Below are positions 63,063 through 64,000 of a DNA stretch of 64,000 nucleotides, piece after piece. Within the stretch, counting starts at the first letter, position 1, and every line of letters begins with the position of its first letter. The position numbers and the translations under genes are program-made. A model generated the notes under the pieces. It was not told the origin of the DNA. It saw nothing but the letters and a program-made list of their open reading frames with translations, and did not search any database. This stretch comes from Hoyosella subflava DQS3-9A1 (GTDB lineage: Bacteria > Actinomycetota > Actinomycetes > Mycobacteriales > Mycobacteriaceae): positions 4,588,001 to 4,652,000 of the forward strand of contig NC_015564.1 in NCBI RefSeq assembly GCF_000214175.1, written 5' to 3'.

Positions 63063-64000
63063 TTGATCTCAATGCGCACGGTCGTCGAATCAGCCCGGCT
63101 TCGAGGACAACAGATTGCCGTGATGCAGCGCAGTGGAATCATCGACCTCAAACGTCCGCTGCGGGTGCGGCAAAAATCTAGCGCGCTAAAAACTCTCGGC
63201 CCAATTGCGAGTGGAATCACGACCGGCGCGCGGTGGCATGGTGATCGAATCGCACTCGTAGACAGGGAGGGCGCCCTCACCTACGCGCAGCTTGATCTTC
63301 TCACCAACGGGATCGCACACCGATGGCGCGCCCTTGGCATCGATGAGACGTCGGTGATCGCGGTGATGTGCAGGGATCACCGTGGACTCGTCGAGGGGAT
63401 GGTCGCCGCCGCGAAAGTCGGATCCAGGCTGGTACTCATGAACACTGGATTCAGCTCTAGGCAGTTCGTTGATGTTGCGGCTCGTGAACGCATATCGGCA
63501 GTGGTATCAGATGACGAATTCAACGCGATGGTCGCCGCACTTCCGCCGGACATCACCAGGCTGAGTACTGCAGTCCCCCATAACCGAGACTTCGAGAACA
63601 GCGACGCCGTTTCCCGCCCTTCGAGACAGGGCCAGTTTGTCCTCCTCACCGGAGGGACGACCGGGACTCCTAAAGGCGCTCCTCGCGAGGTCGGGTCCAC
63701 CTTCGCCGCTGCGCAGTTCCTGGACCGCGTCCCGCTTCGTAGCGCACAGACAGTGTTGCTGTGCGCACCACTGTTTCACGGAACTGCGTTGTCACAATTC
63801 ATCATTGCCGTGAATCTTGGCTGCACGATCGTTCTTCACGGGCGGTTCAATGCCGCGCTCGCTTTAGAACAAATCGAGGCACACCGATGCGACGCAGTGG
63901 TGCTCGTACCAACGATGCTCCGACGTATCCTCGACTGCTCGGACATCAACCGTCGGCGAACCGACAGTGTGTCAGTCATTTTCACAGCCGGAGCTGCACT
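63063..64000 (+). CDS. Acyl-CoA synthetase (FadD-like), 5' part, cut by the window edge
   Basis: Open to the right edge. TTG 63063 has GGAG eight bases upstream and is preferred, with ATG 63072 in frame as the alternative. The visible 312 residues show the adenylate-forming fold: ALVDREGALTYAQLDLLTNG (about 81-100), the P-loop LLTGGTTGTPKGA (about 193-205) and PLFHGTALSQFI. It should activate fatty acids to acyl-CoA, resembling the FadD12-type proteins of mycobacteria. The C-terminal domain and its catalytic Lys are outside the window. Confidence 0.85.
   Translation, partial: MISMRTVVESARLRGQQIAVMQRSGIIDLKRPLRVRQKSSALKTLGPIASGITTGARWHGDRIALVDREGALTYAQLDLLTNGIAHRWRALGIDETSVIAVMCRDHRGLVEGMVAAAKVGSRLVLMNTGFSSRQFVDVAARERISAVVSDDEFNAMVAALPPDITRLSTAVPHNRDFENSDAVSRPSRQGQFVLLTGGTTGTPKGAPREVGSTFAAAQFLDRVPLRSAQTVLLCAPLFHGTALSQFIIAVNLGCTIVLHGRFNAALALEQIEAHRCDAVVLVPTMLRRILDCSDINRRRTDSVSVIFTAGAA

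Overview
The window is a high-GC actinobacterial chromosome segment. Several features point to the mycolic-acid group (Mycobacteriales; something near Hoyosella or Rhodococcus is my inference, not a database result). These are a monomeric NADP isocitrate dehydrogenase, a two-domain AcrA1-type fatty acyl reductase, PknK- and Rv2212-like regulators, an ANTAR regulator, and several F420/deazaflavin-fold enzymes. I see no rRNA, tRNA, CRISPR array, complete insertion sequence or phage genes.

Layout. 1-3749: end of a complex I operon (nuoL tail, nuoM, nuoN) with overlapping stop/start codons. 3805-12398: a signalling block with three class III nucleotidyl cyclases, an HTH-ClpN protein preceded by twin palindromes, a CPA2/TrkA-N antiporter, an ArsR regulator and an AlkZ-like winged-helix protein. 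12492-17801: acyl-CoA metabolism (acyl-CoA dehydrogenase, double-hotdog MaoC protein, SDR, shortened crotonase). It is interrupted by a decayed stretch (15400-16270) holding a broken alpha/beta hydrolase and a PucR fragment. 17766-23904: a PucR-type regulator divergent from an operon of AMP-dependent acyl ligase, DUF3556 membrane protein and phytoene-desaturase-like flavoprotein. 23901-29538: icd, a deazaflavin reductase, a LON-domain protein, a stand-alone AAA ATPase and a membrane-anchored hydrolase. 29739-32130: an unusual fusion of an Old Yellow Enzyme domain with an F420-type reductase domain, and a TetR gene. 32677-38329: an AraC regulator divergent from a fused desaturase-reductase-ferredoxin, an iron alcohol dehydrogenase and an SDR. 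38514-41890: a frameshifted pknK-like kinase/STAND gene. 41901-45451: DUF1990, an SDR plus unknown pair under a divergent TetR, and a GAF-ANTAR regulator. 45705-52273: a tripartite tricarboxylate transporter operon (two binding proteins, TctB, TctA) divergent from a CitA/CitB-type two-component system. 52324-64000: F420 LLM enzyme, AcrA1 fatty acyl reductase, esterase, LysR, SDR, DUF1648, AlkD-like HEAT protein, a second PucR-type regulator and the start of an acyl-CoA synthetase.

The genes suggest a lipid- and carboxylate-degrading soil or hydrocarbon organism. Twice, a PucR/CdaR-type regulator sits divergently next to an acyl-activating enzyme. The least familiar elements are the OYE-F420 fusion with paired ACCG-NN-CGGT sites, the ligase/DUF3556/flavoprotein operon, the HTH-ClpN gene with twin operators, and a two-copy intergenic palindromic repeat that brackets the acyl-CoA dehydrogenase/MaoC pair.
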